From positions 1 to 64,000 of the forward strand of contig JBFMHP010000031.1 in the NCBI GenBank assembly GCA_040752855.1: a stretch of 64,000 nucleotides of DNA, given 5' to 3'. Below, piece after piece: positions 47,230 to 56,349 of this stretch. The translations under genes were made by a program, and so were the position numbers. The DNA is from JBFMHP01 sp040752855. GTDB lineage: Bacteria; Pseudomonadota; Gammaproteobacteria; RBG-16-57-12. The notes beneath the pieces were generated by a model. It was not told where the DNA came from and did no database searches. It saw only the letters and a program-made list of their open reading frames with translations. Positions within the stretch are counted from its first letter, which is position 1. Each line of letters starts with the position of its first letter.

Positions 47230-48168
47230 TCACGGATTGTTGGAGGCGACCTCAGTTGCTTCTGTTCTGGTCGCAGGAATCCACTGTTTGATGTCGGTCG
47301 GCTCGTCTGATCTGTCGCGCGCAGCGGCCGCGCCGCTGTCCAATGGCGGCGATGCTACGATGAAACACTCATTTTCCGCATTGCAGATGATGCCCTGGTC
47401 GTCCCATGGCAATTGCTGATAAAAAGCAGTGCCGTTCAAGGCGGGATACGGATATTTCAAGATATCGAAGTACGGGGAGGTATCGAAGTCTTTTGGCAGG
47501 TACACGGCATTATTGCGATTGTATAGGCGCATATCCCCGAACTTCTCATGACGCACGATGGGGAGGATCGGATAATGAACCGCGGAAAATGCCGATGCAA
47601 TCATTGATGAGCAGATCGTCTTGTCCGGGATGCCCAGCGTGTGCGCGTAGAGACTTGAGTGCCAACGCCGTGGGAGGATGCTAAGAGGTATGACAAAGCG
47701 CGCCAAGTCAAACATCTGGCGAAGATTGTAATCAAGCCCCAGGTGATCGATGACATGGCGGATGATTTTTTGCGCGTCCGTCTGTGTCAGTCCGCGCGGA
47801 CGGCAGAGCCGCAAATGGTGGTGGCGGTATTTTTTCAGGGGGGAGATGACGGTGCCCCGGGTCAGCAGCGGTTCAATCAACAGCCGTTCATTTTCTTTAG
47901 CGGGGTAAAATTGCAGAATCCGCTCGCGCAGATCGGCGTCGTGAATATCCTTGAGTCGACCGATGTAGATTGCCGAATGTGACCAGATACTTTGTGTAAC
48001 AGCCTTGATGAGTTTGCTGGCCCGGCTGTGGCCTTCTACCAAGAGGACATCGCAAGGCCGGATCTCGACTAAGAGGCGTTTGAAGTCACACTGGTAACGA
48101 GGGATTGGCGTGCTTTCCTTGCTTAACCAGTGCACCAGCCATTGCCGCAGCATGGATTTTATCTCCAT
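47230..48168 (-). CDS. YiiX/YebB-like permuted papain-fold (NlpC/P60-type) protein
   Basis: A 312-residue protein matching the pattern of YiiX-like cysteine hydrolases. V-L-L-V-E-G-H-S-R-A-S near residue 42 and W-S-H-S-A-I-Y-I-G near 61 form the His half; C-S-S-M-I-A-S-A-F near 187 carries the likely catalytic Cys. This permuted order (His before Cys) is characteristic. The start is taken at ATG 48168 since the longer reading needs TTG. The region upstream is shared with the glucan operon. Substrate unknown; relatives act on lipids or peptidoglycan peptides. Confidence 0.7.
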   Translation of the reverse strand: MEIKSMLRQWLVHWLSKESTPIPRYQCDFKRLLVEIRPCDVLLVEGHSRASKLIKAVTQSIWSHSAIYIGRLKDIHDADLRERILQFYPAKENERLLIEPLLTRGTVISPLKKYRHHHLRLCRPRGLTQTDAQKIIRHVIDHLGLDYNLRQMFDLARFVIPLSILPRRWHSSLYAHTLGIPDKTICSSMIASAFSAVHYPILPIVRHEKFGDMRLYNRNNAVYLPKDFDTSPYFDILKYPYPALNGTAFYQQLPWDDQGIICNAENECFIVASPPLDSGAAAARDRSDEPTDIKQWIPATRTEATEVASNNP

Positions 48169-48483
48169 GCCATTCCGAGTTTTATTATTCAATGTTCCCG
48201 TTTTCAATTTTAAGCACCCCAGTCATGAAATATACAGAGCCGCTTAGATCATTTGGGAAATGTTTCGATCCTGATAACAATAATGTTAGCCGTCAGAGTC
48301 ATTTTTTCCATACGAAGAAACATATTCACAATTATTGACTTTTACCTTCTTGCATCGCGCTGCCGATTTGGTTGGAACTGCGCTATGCGCTACCTAATTC
48401 GTCCTGACGTCTGCTCATGACAAGGCGGTGCGAATTTTTGTACCCGCATTGGTAGATCTTACGGCGGTGGTCTATATATCTAG

Positions 48484-48512
48484 TTGTCAGGCAAAAAGTA
48501 TTGCCTATTTAT
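48484..48512 (+). promoter_or_regulatory. Candidate promoter/operator of the glucan operon
   Basis: TTGTCA (48484-48489) and the A/T-rich TATTTA (48506-48511) are 16 bases apart. The spacer contains GGCAA-AAAGTA-TTGCC (48490-48505), a perfect inverted repeat where a repressor could block polymerase. The rest of the 332-base gap upstream is AT-rich and without genes, with other possible -35 boxes such as TTGACT near 48338. Confidence 0.35.
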
Positions 48513-48593
48513 CCTATAAAAATATCGGTATAAAACGACATGACGCAAGACGAGGAATCGCCGAACGAGAGCTTATTGCGCTTGTCACGGAGT

Positions 48594-50180
48594 ATGGACA
48601 AGCGCGCTTACATGATTTTTCTCGTGGCGATGCTATTCCTCACTGTGGTTGTGCTCGGCGCATGCGCTCAGGTGGCATTGCCGCCGCACGCCACGCCAGT
48701 TACGGTCGTGCCGCAGCGCGACTGGTCGGACGCGATCCTGTATTTCGTGTTGATCGACCGCTATGCCGATGGCGACCAGGGCAGCAATTCACGCGTCGAT
48801 CGGCTCAATCCGGGTGCCTATCATGGCGGCGACCTGTTGGGGCTTGCGCGACAACTCGACGAGATTGCCGCGCTTGGAGTCACCGCGATCTGGATCAATC
48901 CAGTGGTCAAGCAAATCGATTCACCTGTATGGGCCCAGGGGCCGCCGGGCAGCGGTTGGGAGGGAGGCTTCGAGCATTGGGCTTTTCATGGCTATTGGGC
49001 GGAGGACTTCGAGCGTATCGAGCCGCATTTTGGCAGCGAGGCGCAGCTCAAGGCGTTGGTAGAGGCTGCGCGCGCGCGCGGGCTCAAGGTGTTGCTTGAT
49101 GTGGTCTACAACCATCCCGGCTACGGTGCGCGTTATCTCACTGATCCCGCCACACGTCACTGGCTGCGCGAGAGTCAACCCGATTGCGCGACGGATTCGC
49201 TGACCTGTCAAGTCGGCGGACTTCCCGATTTTCGCACCGAGCTTCCTGAGGTGCGTGAGTATCTGTTTCGCGCCCATCTGGGTCTTGCCCAGCGCATCGG
49301 TGTCGACGGCTTTCGTCTCGACACCGTCAAGCATGTCGAGCATGACTTCTGGCGGGCGCATCGGGCGCGCAGCCGCGCCGAGCTTGGTACTTCGTTCTTC
49401 CTGCTCGGCGAGGTGTGGGGCGGCTCGTACGAAGTCCTAGAGCCTTGGTTTTCCGGTGACGAGCTGGATGCCGGATTTGATTTCACCTTTCGGGGCAGCT
49501 GTCAGGGATATGTCGAAGGTAAAGGACGCACGATCGCGTACGCGGCGTACTTGAAAAAACGCCACCAGGTGCGCGCGGGTTATCACCTCGCGCACTACCT
49601 GTCATCGCACGATGAACCCATGTTTCTGCACGAGCTCGGCAATGACATCCAGAAGTTCAAATTATGCGCGGCGTTACAGATGACGAGCCTGGGGATTCCG
49701 GTGATCTATTACGGCGAGGAGGTGGCGCGGAAGGGCGGCGCGTGGCCAACCAACCGCGGTGACATGCCGTGGGGTGACCGCGCGATTGCGCCTGGCAACG
49801 GAGTGGCGCGCGATGAGAAGCTGCGCGAGTACTACCGTCAGTTGATCGCGCTGCGCCGCGCCCACCCGGCGCTGTCGCGCGGCGCCTTCCGCGAGCTTGC
49901 CACGGACGGCGATCTGCTGGTGTTTGCGCGCGAGGATCAAGCCTCGAACGACAGTGTGATCGTGGCGGTCAATCGCGGCGAAGCACAGGCCACCGCAACG
50001 GTCCCGCCGCCGTCGCGCTGGACCGAGGAAGCGGTGCGCGAGGCATTGAGCGGCGCACCGGCGGAAATCGATGACGGGCGGCTTGTTATCAAGACGCCGC
50101 CGCGCACCGCGCAGGTGTATGTGGTGGAGCGCAGAATAACAGGGGCGATCCCATGGCCGACATTCGCTTCAAGCATGTAG
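48594..50180 (+). CDS. GH13 alpha-amylase-family lipoprotein
   Basis: Secreted glycoside hydrolase acting on alpha-glucans. A lipoprotein signal (V-V-V-L-G-A-C) puts the lipidated Cys near residue 24 when ATG 48594 is used; ATG 48540 is a longer in-frame option without ribosome site. GH13 boxes are complete: D-V-V-Y-N-H (region I), G-F-R-L-D-T-V-K-H (region II, Asp nucleophile), L-L-G-E-V-W (Glu acid/base) and L-S-S-H-D-E (region IV). Length is 528 residues. It overlaps the ABC ATPase gene by 28 bases, so both are made together. Anchoring in the outer or inner membrane cannot be decided. Exact glucan specificity is unknown. Confidence 0.88.
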   Translation: MDKRAYMIFLVAMLFLTVVVLGACAQVALPPHATPVTVVPQRDWSDAILYFVLIDRYADGDQGSNSRVDRLNPGAYHGGDLLGLARQLDEIAALGVTAIWINPVVKQIDSPVWAQGPPGSGWEGGFEHWAFHGYWAEDFERIEPHFGSEAQLKALVEAARARGLKVLLDVVYNHPGYGARYLTDPATRHWLRESQPDCATDSLTCQVGGLPDFRTELPEVREYLFRAHLGLAQRIGVDGFRLDTVKHVEHDFWRAHRARSRAELGTSFFLLGEVWGGSYEVLEPWFSGDELDAGFDFTFRGSCQGYVEGKGRTIAYAAYLKKRHQVRAGYHLAHYLSSHDEPMFLHELGNDIQKFKLCAALQMTSLGIPVIYYGEEVARKGGAWPTNRGDMPWGDRAIAPGNGVARDEKLREYYRQLIALRRAHPALSRGAFRELATDGDLLVFAREDQASNDSVIVAVNRGEAQATATVPPPSRWTEEAVREALSGAPAEIDDGRLVIKTPPRTAQVYVVERRITGAIPWPTFASSM

Positions 50181-51298
50181 CCAAGCGCTTCGGCGAGGTG
50201 AGCGTGATCGAGGATCTCAATCTCGAGATCGCCGATCAGGAATTTATCGTGCTGGTCGGACCCTCCGGCTGCGGCAAGTCGACCATTCTGCGCATGATCG
50301 CCGGGCTCGAGTCGCTGAGCGACGGTGAACTCTACATCGGCGATCGGTTGGTCAACGACGTGGCGCCCAAGGATCGCGACGTGGCCATGGTATTCCAGAG
50401 TTACGCGCTCTATCCGCACATGACCGTGCGCGACAACATTTCCTTCGGTCTGCGCATCCGCAAGATGCCGCCGCAGGAGATAGATGTTGCGGTCAATGAG
50501 GCGGCCGGCATTCTGGGTCTGAATGCGCTGCTCGAACGAAAACCGAAGGAACTCTCCGGCGGGCAGCGCCAGCGCGTGGCGTTGGGACGTGCCATCGTGC
50601 GCAAGCCTGCCGTCTTCCTGTTTGATGAGCCCCTATCCAACCTCGACGCCGAACTGCGCGTGCAGATGCGCGCCGAGCTGGGCAAGCTGCAAGATCGTCT
50701 CAGGACCACCACGGTATATGTGACGCATGATCAGGTCGAGGCGATGACCCTCGGCGACCGCATCGCCGTGCTCAAATCCGGCAAGCTCATGCAGGTCGGA
50801 CGTCCGCTCGAACTCTATGACACCCCGCAGAACATCTTCGTGGCGCGCTTCATCGGCTCGCCCCCGATGAATATGCTGCGCGTAGAGGTGGCCGACGACG
50901 GCCGCAGCTTGCAGCACGCCGTCTTTACCGTCCCGGTGCCGGAACGGTTACGCCAGGCGGTTGCGCCATACCGCAACAAAACCGTGGCGCTCGGCATCCG
51001 CTCGGAGCACATCGGCGAGGCGGGGCGGCAGGATTGGCGGTTGTCCGTGGAGCTCGATGGAGTCATCGATATCTTCGAACCGCTTGGGCACGAGATCATC
51101 GTGCACGTGCGCAGCGGCGAGGAACGCATCCTTGCCAAGTTCGAGGCGACCCGGCTTCCGGTGATGGGGCAGCAGATCCGGCTGGCGCTGAATGCCGATA
51201 AGATTCACCTTTTCGATGCGCAGACTGAACAGCGCTTGAGCGAAGCATACAGTAACGATGCACACGAGGAGCGTAGCCATGAAACGAAATCCGCTTAA
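50153..51298 (+). CDS. ABC transporter ATPase, MalK/UgpC type
   Basis: Energises sugar import in the cytoplasm. The 381-residue protein has Walker A G-P-S-G-C-G-K-S-T near residue 36, signature L-S-G-G-Q-R-Q-R near 134, Walker B L-F-D-E-P-L-S-N-L-D near 155 and the His switch T-H-D-Q. A C-terminal TOBE/OB regulatory domain (about 240-370) is of the MalK/UgpC/MsmX class. It overlaps the amylase gene and, by 20 bases, the binding-protein gene. Confidence 0.93.
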   Translation: MADIRFKHVAKRFGEVSVIEDLNLEIADQEFIVLVGPSGCGKSTILRMIAGLESLSDGELYIGDRLVNDVAPKDRDVAMVFQSYALYPHMTVRDNISFGLRIRKMPPQEIDVAVNEAAGILGLNALLERKPKELSGGQRQRVALGRAIVRKPAVFLFDEPLSNLDAELRVQMRAELGKLQDRLRTTTVYVTHDQVEAMTLGDRIAVLKSGKLMQVGRPLELYDTPQNIFVARFIGSPPMNMLRVEVADDGRSLQHAVFTVPVPERLRQAVAPYRNKTVALGIRSEHIGEAGRQDWRLSVELDGVIDIFEPLGHEIIVHVRSGEERILAKFEATRLPVMGQQIRLALNADKIHLFDAQTEQRLSEAYSNDAHEERSHETKSA

Positions 51299-52514
51299 AG
51301 TGTTATTTGGTTCGATGATCGCAGCGGTGTTGCTGGGCGGTTTCGTTACGCAGGCCGTGGCCGAGACAACCGCGCTCACCATTTGGCATGCCTATCGCGG
51401 CGCGGAAAAGGCGGCGTTCGAGCGTGTGATCGCCAGTTACAACAAGCGAGCGAAGGGCGTGGAGGTAACCACGCTGGCGGTGCCCTATGATGCCTACGCC
51501 GACAAGATCACCGCGGCGGTGCCGCGCGGCAAGGGGCCGGATGTGTTCATCTTCGCACAGGATCGGCTCGGCGGCTGGATCGAAGGCGGCGCGACCGTCG
51601 AGCCGATCGACTTTTATCTCGATGAGCAAACCCGCAATCAATTCCTGCCGAGCATGCTCTCGGCGATGACCTACCGCGGCACCGTGTACGGCCTGCCGCT
51701 CAACTACAAGAGCATCACGCTCATCTACAACAAGAAACTCGTGCCCACGCCGCCGAAGACATCGGGTGAGCTGGTCAAAATCGCCAAGGGGCTCACCAAT
51801 GCGGCTGTCGGCAAATTCGGACTCGCGTACGCATACAACGACTACTATTATCACGCCGCGCTGCAGAATGCCTTTGGCGGACGCGCATTCGATCCCGGAC
51901 CGAAGCCGGCGCTCAACGCGCGCGAGAACATTGCCGCGATGCAGCTGCTGCTGAAGTGGATGGGCAAGGATGCCATCGTGCCGGCGGAACCATCGACGGC
52001 GCTCATCACTTCACTGTTCAATCAAGGCAAAGCGGCCATGGTGTTTTCGGGGCCGTGGTTCCTCGGCGAGATCGCGCCCGAGATTGATTATGGGCTTGCG
52101 GTGCTGCCGACCATCGACGAGGCCGGCGGCCAGCCGATGCGCCCCTGGGTCACGATAGAAGGCGTGTATGTGTCGGCCAGTTCCCAACACAAGGAAGTCG
52201 CGTATGATCTCGCCAAGTACCTGGTCTCGGAGGAGGCCGGACTGGTGCTCGCGGTCGAGGGCCGCCAGCTGCCCTCCAACAAGGCCGTGTACACACACAA
52301 AGAGGTGTCCGAGGACAAGGTGCTCTCCGCCTTCCGTCGCCAACTCGACACCGCGATCCCGATGCCAAATTTCGCCGAGATGACGGTAATGTGGTCGCCG
52401 GCCACCACCGCGATGAACACCATCGTGCGCGGTGCCGCGCCCCCCGAGGTTGCGCTGGAGAAGGCCCAGCGCTCGGTTGAGAAAGACATCGCCGCGCTGA
52501 GGAAGGGCAGATGA
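51279..52514 (+). CDS. Extracellular sugar-binding protein (MalE-like, family 1)
   Basis: Periplasmic receptor of the ABC importer. From ATG 51279, with GAGGAG eight bases upstream, it has 411 residues and a signal peptide cut near T-Q-A-V-A (residue 29). The mature start T-A-L-T-I-W-H-A-Y-R and the K-G-P-D-V-F-I-F-A-Q-D box near 87 are typical of maltose/maltodextrin-binding proteins. Aromatic residues for sugar stacking are frequent. It precedes the two permeases in a gap-free operon. Confidence 0.92.
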   Translation: MKRNPLKVLFGSMIAAVLLGGFVTQAVAETTALTIWHAYRGAEKAAFERVIASYNKRAKGVEVTTLAVPYDAYADKITAAVPRGKGPDVFIFAQDRLGGWIEGGATVEPIDFYLDEQTRNQFLPSMLSAMTYRGTVYGLPLNYKSITLIYNKKLVPTPPKTSGELVKIAKGLTNAAVGKFGLAYAYNDYYYHAALQNAFGGRAFDPGPKPALNARENIAAMQLLLKWMGKDAIVPAEPSTALITSLFNQGKAAMVFSGPWFLGEIAPEIDYGLAVLPTIDEAGGQPMRPWVTIEGVYVSASSQHKEVAYDLAKYLVSEEAGLVLAVEGRQLPSNKAVYTHKEVSEDKVLSAFRRQLDTAIPMPNFAEMTVMWSPATTAMNTIVRGAAPPEVALEKAQRSVEKDIAALRKGR

Positions 52515-54481
52515 GACTGCGCGCTCACCTCACACAGCCGGTCGCCGTGGGCCTGTTGCTGGCGGCGTTGGCCGGTGTGTTGCTGAGCGCATGGTTCCTG
52601 GCACAGGCCCAGGACGCGGTGCTCGCCGAGCGCCAAGAGCGCGAGGTGATGATGCAAGGCATGGCGTTTGCAGAACTGGTGGCGGCGCTGGAAACGGCGG
52701 AACCCGACAGCGGCGCAGCGCGTATTGCTGCGCTTACGAGCGCATGGGCTGCGCGTTTTCCCGAGATCGTGACGCTGCGCGTCGTGCGCAGCGCCGACGC
52801 CCGGTTGCTCGCTTCGACCGACGCGCGCGATGCGCCGCCGTTTCCACGCCGTCTGGCGCGTGAGGAGAAACCGCTCTATGACCTTGGTCAGGAGTTGCGC
52901 GCCAACGTCGAGACCAACCTCGCGGAAGGGGTGTTTCGTAAGAAGCAGATCGATGTCGTCCGCCTCGACCAAACCCATTTGCGCGTGGCGGCGCCGTATT
53001 CGGTGGCGGGCAATGTCGTTGGCTTTGTTCAGATCGAACAGCGTGTGGCGGCGCCCGTGCCGCCCTCGGCCGCGGGCAAAGCGGCGCTATTGATCGCCAT
53101 GCCGCTGGCGTTGTTTCTGTTCGGAACCTGGTTTTTGCCGCGGCGTACGGACGCGGGTCGGCCCTGGGTCCACTATGGCATTGCATTGCTGCTGCTTGGT
53201 GTCACGTTGTATGGTCAGGCGCGCATCGGTCTGGGCGAACTTGGTACGCGCGAGGAAGGGTACGCAGCGGAACTCGCGCAGCACTATTCTTCGATCCTGC
53301 GTGAATTTCAAACCGCCGCCAGCGCGCACGGGATTGCGGTCGAACCGGTGAGGGAGAACCGCTGGGATGTGGATGAGTATCAACGCCCGCGCCTGCTCAT
53401 CACCGGCGACGGCAGTCTGGACCGTGCGGTGTTTGCGAAGGAGACCGGTGCGCGTCACGATCGTTTGCGCAACGCGCTGTGGGGCAATGCCGCGCTCAGC
53501 GCGCTGTTGCTCAGCTTCGTGGCGCTCGGCTACGCGCGGCGCCTGCGCCTGACGCTGATCGAGCACCGGAGCGCCTACGCCTATGTGGCGCCGGCAATCA
53601 TCGGTATGCTGGTGCTGGTGTTTTACCCGTTCGCCTACGGTGTGGCCTTGTCGTTCACCGACACCACGCTGTTCAATGAGAATCTGCCGCTGGGCGAGCT
53701 GTGGGTCGGTATGAAAAATTACCTCGCGATCCTCGGCGACTTCCAGGTGCTGCGCAGCACCGAGGGCGGCTGGGTGGTGAACTACCAGAACTTCTACTGG
53801 ACGCTCTTCATCACCGTGGCATGGACGGTGTGCAACGTCACCATCGGCGTGGGCGTCGGTCTGCTGCTGGCGTTGGCGCTCAACACCAAGGGGCTGCGCT
53901 TTACCAACGTCTACCGAGTGTTGCTGATCCTGCCGTGGGCGATCCCCAATTACATCACCGCGCTCACCTGGCGCGGCATGTTTCACAAACAGTACGGTGT
54001 CATCAACCAAATAATCCAGATGTTCGGCGGCGAGCCGGTATCGTGGTTCGACGATGTGTTCACCTCGTTTCTGACCGGCATCGCCACCAACGGTTGGCTG
54101 AGTTTTCCGTTCATGATGGTGGTGATCCTGGGCGGCTTGCAGTCGATCCCGCAGGATGCCTACGAGGCCGCGCGCGTCGAGGGCGCCAGCCGCTGGCAGC
54201 AGTTCCGCCATATCACGCTGCCGTATCTGCGCCCGACCTTGATTCCGGCAGTCATCCTCTCGGTGGTGTGGACCTTCAATATGTTCAACATCATCTATCT
54301 GGTCTCGGGCGGCGAACCGGCCGGCTCCAACGAGATCCTCATCACCCAGGCGTACAAGATCGCCTTCGAGAAATATCAGTACGGCTATGCCGCGGCTTAT
54401 TCGGTGGTGATCTTCATGATCCTGCTGGTGTACGGCGTGTTCCAGAACCGCGTCACACGCGCGACGGAGGCGATCACATGA
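52511..54481 (+). CDS. ABC sugar permease (MalF-like) with large N-terminal extracytoplasmic extension
   Basis: The 656-residue protein ends in a normal MalF-type permease (about 345-656) with the coupling box E-A-A-R-V-E-G-A-S-R-W-Q-Q-F near residue 557. The first 340 residues are extra. They show one helix (about 11-31), a roughly 155-residue soluble part, two helices (188-208, 218-236), a second soluble part of about 85 residues and another helix (323-343). The first soluble part looks like a sensor (CACHE/sCACHE-like) fold by its helix-then-strand pattern, which is my inference. E. coli MalF also has a periplasmic loop, but in a different place. It overlaps both neighbours by four bases. 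Confidence 0.9.
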   Translation: MRLRAHLTQPVAVGLLLAALAGVLLSAWFLAQAQDAVLAERQEREVMMQGMAFAELVAALETAEPDSGAARIAALTSAWAARFPEIVTLRVVRSADARLLASTDARDAPPFPRRLAREEKPLYDLGQELRANVETNLAEGVFRKKQIDVVRLDQTHLRVAAPYSVAGNVVGFVQIEQRVAAPVPPSAAGKAALLIAMPLALFLFGTWFLPRRTDAGRPWVHYGIALLLLGVTLYGQARIGLGELGTREEGYAAELAQHYSSILREFQTAASAHGIAVEPVRENRWDVDEYQRPRLLITGDGSLDRAVFAKETGARHDRLRNALWGNAALSALLLSFVALGYARRLRLTLIEHRSAYAYVAPAIIGMLVLVFYPFAYGVALSFTDTTLFNENLPLGELWVGMKNYLAILGDFQVLRSTEGGWVVNYQNFYWTLFITVAWTVCNVTIGVGVGLLLALALNTKGLRFTNVYRVLLILPWAIPNYITALTWRGMFHKQYGVINQIIQMFGGEPVSWFDDVFTSFLTGIATNGWLSFPFMMVVILGGLQSIPQDAYEAARVEGASRWQQFRHITLPYLRPTLIPAVILSVVWTFNMFNIIYLVSGGEPAGSNEILITQAYKIAFEKYQYGYAAAYSVVIFMILLVYGVFQNRVTRATEAIT

Positions 54482-55359
54482 AGCGCGCCACCAGCGACCA
54501 GAAACAGCACGTGCTGCTCCACCTGGTGCTCATCAGTTTCACGCTGCTGGCGATCTATCCGATCCTGTGGGTGCTCACGCTGGCGTTCTCCGGCGGGCAG
54601 AGTCTGGTAGTCGTCGATCTGCCGGCGGAGCCTGGGTTTCTCGACCGTGTGCGCAGTGTGCTGCCCTGGCCCGAGACGGTGTCGCTGAAAAACTTCGCCG
54701 ATGTGTTGATCGACGAACCGTTCGGCCGCTGGCTGTTCAACAGCGCGATCGTCGCCGGCGCCACCACCTTGCTCGGCGTATTCCTCGCCTGCACCGCGGC
54801 CTATGCATTTTCGCGCTTCCGTTTCCCCGGGCGGCGCACCGGCATGATGATGTTTCTGGTCTCGCAGATGTTCCCGGGCACGCTGATGATGGTGCCGCTG
54901 TTCATCATCATCGTGAAGTGGCTGCATCTCGGCAACACCTATCTAGGTCTGGTGCTGGTGTACGCGGTGACTTCGATCCCGTTCTGCGTGTGGATGCTCA
55001 AGGGTTACTTCGACACCATCCCGATCGAGATCGAGGAATCGGCGATCATGGACGGCGCCTCGCCGGCGACGATCTTCTTTCGCATCATCCTGCCGCTGGC
55101 CAAACCGGCGGTTGCCGTCACCGCGCTGTTCTCGTTCATGACCGGCTGGAACGAATTCATCCTCGCCTCGATTTTCATGGAGGAGGAGACCGCCTACACC
55201 GCACCAGTCGGGCTGCGTTTCTTTGTTGGCGGGTTTTCCGCGCAGTGGGGCTATTTTGCTGCCGGTTCCATCATTGTTTCACTGCCGGTAGTGGCGCTGT
55301 TCTACTACCTGCAAAAGTACCTGATCGCCGGGCTCACCGCCGGCGGGGTGAAGGGGTAG
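54478..55359 (+). CDS. ABC sugar permease (MalG-like)
   Basis: Second permease of the importer, 293 residues with six membrane helices. The coupling box E-E-S-A-I-M-D-G-A-S-P near residue 185 contacts the ATPase. Length and order match MalG. The ATG overlaps the MalF-like stop. After it the dense overlap of genes ends with a 79-base gap. Confidence 0.93.
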   Translation: MKRATSDQKQHVLLHLVLISFTLLAIYPILWVLTLAFSGGQSLVVVDLPAEPGFLDRVRSVLPWPETVSLKNFADVLIDEPFGRWLFNSAIVAGATTLLGVFLACTAAYAFSRFRFPGRRTGMMMFLVSQMFPGTLMMVPLFIIIVKWLHLGNTYLGLVLVYAVTSIPFCVWMLKGYFDTIPIEIEESAIMDGASPATIFFRIILPLAKPAVAVTALFSFMTGWNEFILASIFMEEETAYTAPVGLRFFVGGFSAQWGYFAAGSIIVSLPVVALFYYLQKYLIAGLTAGGVKG

Positions 55360-55438
55360 TAGTTGGTATAAATATGCGTGGATACTGCAAGGTAATTCCT
55401 TTGTTCATCATTAACCAAAGAGAGCCAGGAGGTGGATC

Positions 55439-56251
55439 ATGTGTAGCAAACGAACGACGTTGTTGGCGGCCGCAGTGGCCGCATTGATGGCGGGGCCGGT
55501 GGCCGCGCAGACCGTCACATTCACAGACCCGACCGGCGACGATAAGGGGCCGGGCAACTATGCCTATCCCACCGATCCAGTGTATACACCGGGATCGTTT
55601 GACTTGACGGAATTGTCGGTTGAAACCAAGGGCGACAATGTCACTTTCAATACCAGCGTGGCAACCAAACTGGAAGATCCCTGGGGAATGGGTGTGGGCT
55701 TTGCGGTGCAGATGATGTTCATCTTCATCGACACCGACCGCAAGGAGGGTAGTGGACACACTGAAGGATTGCCAGGTCTCAATATCAAATTCGATCCGAA
55801 ATTCGCCTGGGACAAGGTGGTGATTCTCTCACCGCAGAAAAAGGCGCGGGTCGACAGCGAAGTGCGCAGCAAGGCTGAGGCGTTGGCTGCAGATATCGTA
55901 GTGCCCGCACGTACCACCGGACGAGGCAAGACCATCAGTGGCAAGGTGAAGTTGAGTGAACTTGGCGGCGGTGACCCGGCAAGCTGGGCTTACCAGGTTG
56001 TGGTGCAGTCCAACGAGGGTTTTCCAGCCAAGACCGATCTTTTGACTCGCAAGGTCAATGAATATGAGGGCCAGCATCGCTACGGTGGCGGCAACGATGG
56101 GGATTGTGATCCCCACGTGATGGATATCCTCGCGGGTAAGGGCAACGGGGCTACCGAGGAGGTCGAGCTGCAACACCAGCAGCTTAGCTATGAATGCGGT
56201 GAAGGCGGTGAGAGCGTGAAGATGGCAACACTCAAGATGGTTACCAAATAG
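55439..56251 (+). CDS. Exported glucodextranase-C-like (DOMON-like) protein
   Basis: A 270-residue secreted protein with a signal peptide cut near V-A-A-Q (residue 24). The opening F-T-D-P-T-G-D-D-K-G-P-G-N-Y-x-Y-P-T-D followed by F-D-L-T-E-L-S-V is the pattern of the C-terminal binding module of glucodextranase and related pullulanases. AGGAGGT precedes the ATG. It has no catalytic module, so it is probably a glucan-binding protein. It lies directly between the transporter and the barrel gene. A second relative follows the barrel gene. Confidence 0.72.
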   Translation: MCSKRTTLLAAAVAALMAGPVAAQTVTFTDPTGDDKGPGNYAYPTDPVYTPGSFDLTELSVETKGDNVTFNTSVATKLEDPWGMGVGFAVQMMFIFIDTDRKEGSGHTEGLPGLNIKFDPKFAWDKVVILSPQKKARVDSEVRSKAEALAADIVVPARTTGRGKTISGKVKLSELGGGDPASWAYQVVVQSNEGFPAKTDLLTRKVNEYEGQHRYGGGNDGDCDPHVMDILAGKGNGATEEVELQHQQLSYECGEGGESVKMATLKMVTK

Positions 56252-56349
56252 TGATGAGGTTGTAGCAAGTGAAGAGTAGTCCACACATTTAACCGCGGGA
56301 TCGGCTCGACCAACGAGGCAGCACACCCGCAACAGGAGGATAGTTCGTC

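Noticed and set aside
48428..49099. Plus-strand 223-codon frame overlapping the amylase gene
   Set aside because: It is in another frame than the GH13 motifs and is Arg/Gly-rich shadow sequence.
53701..54477. MalG-like frame extended upstream into the MalF-like gene
   Set aside because: The upstream part is out-of-frame shadow of the permease; ATG 54478 overlaps the previous stop and fits MalG length.
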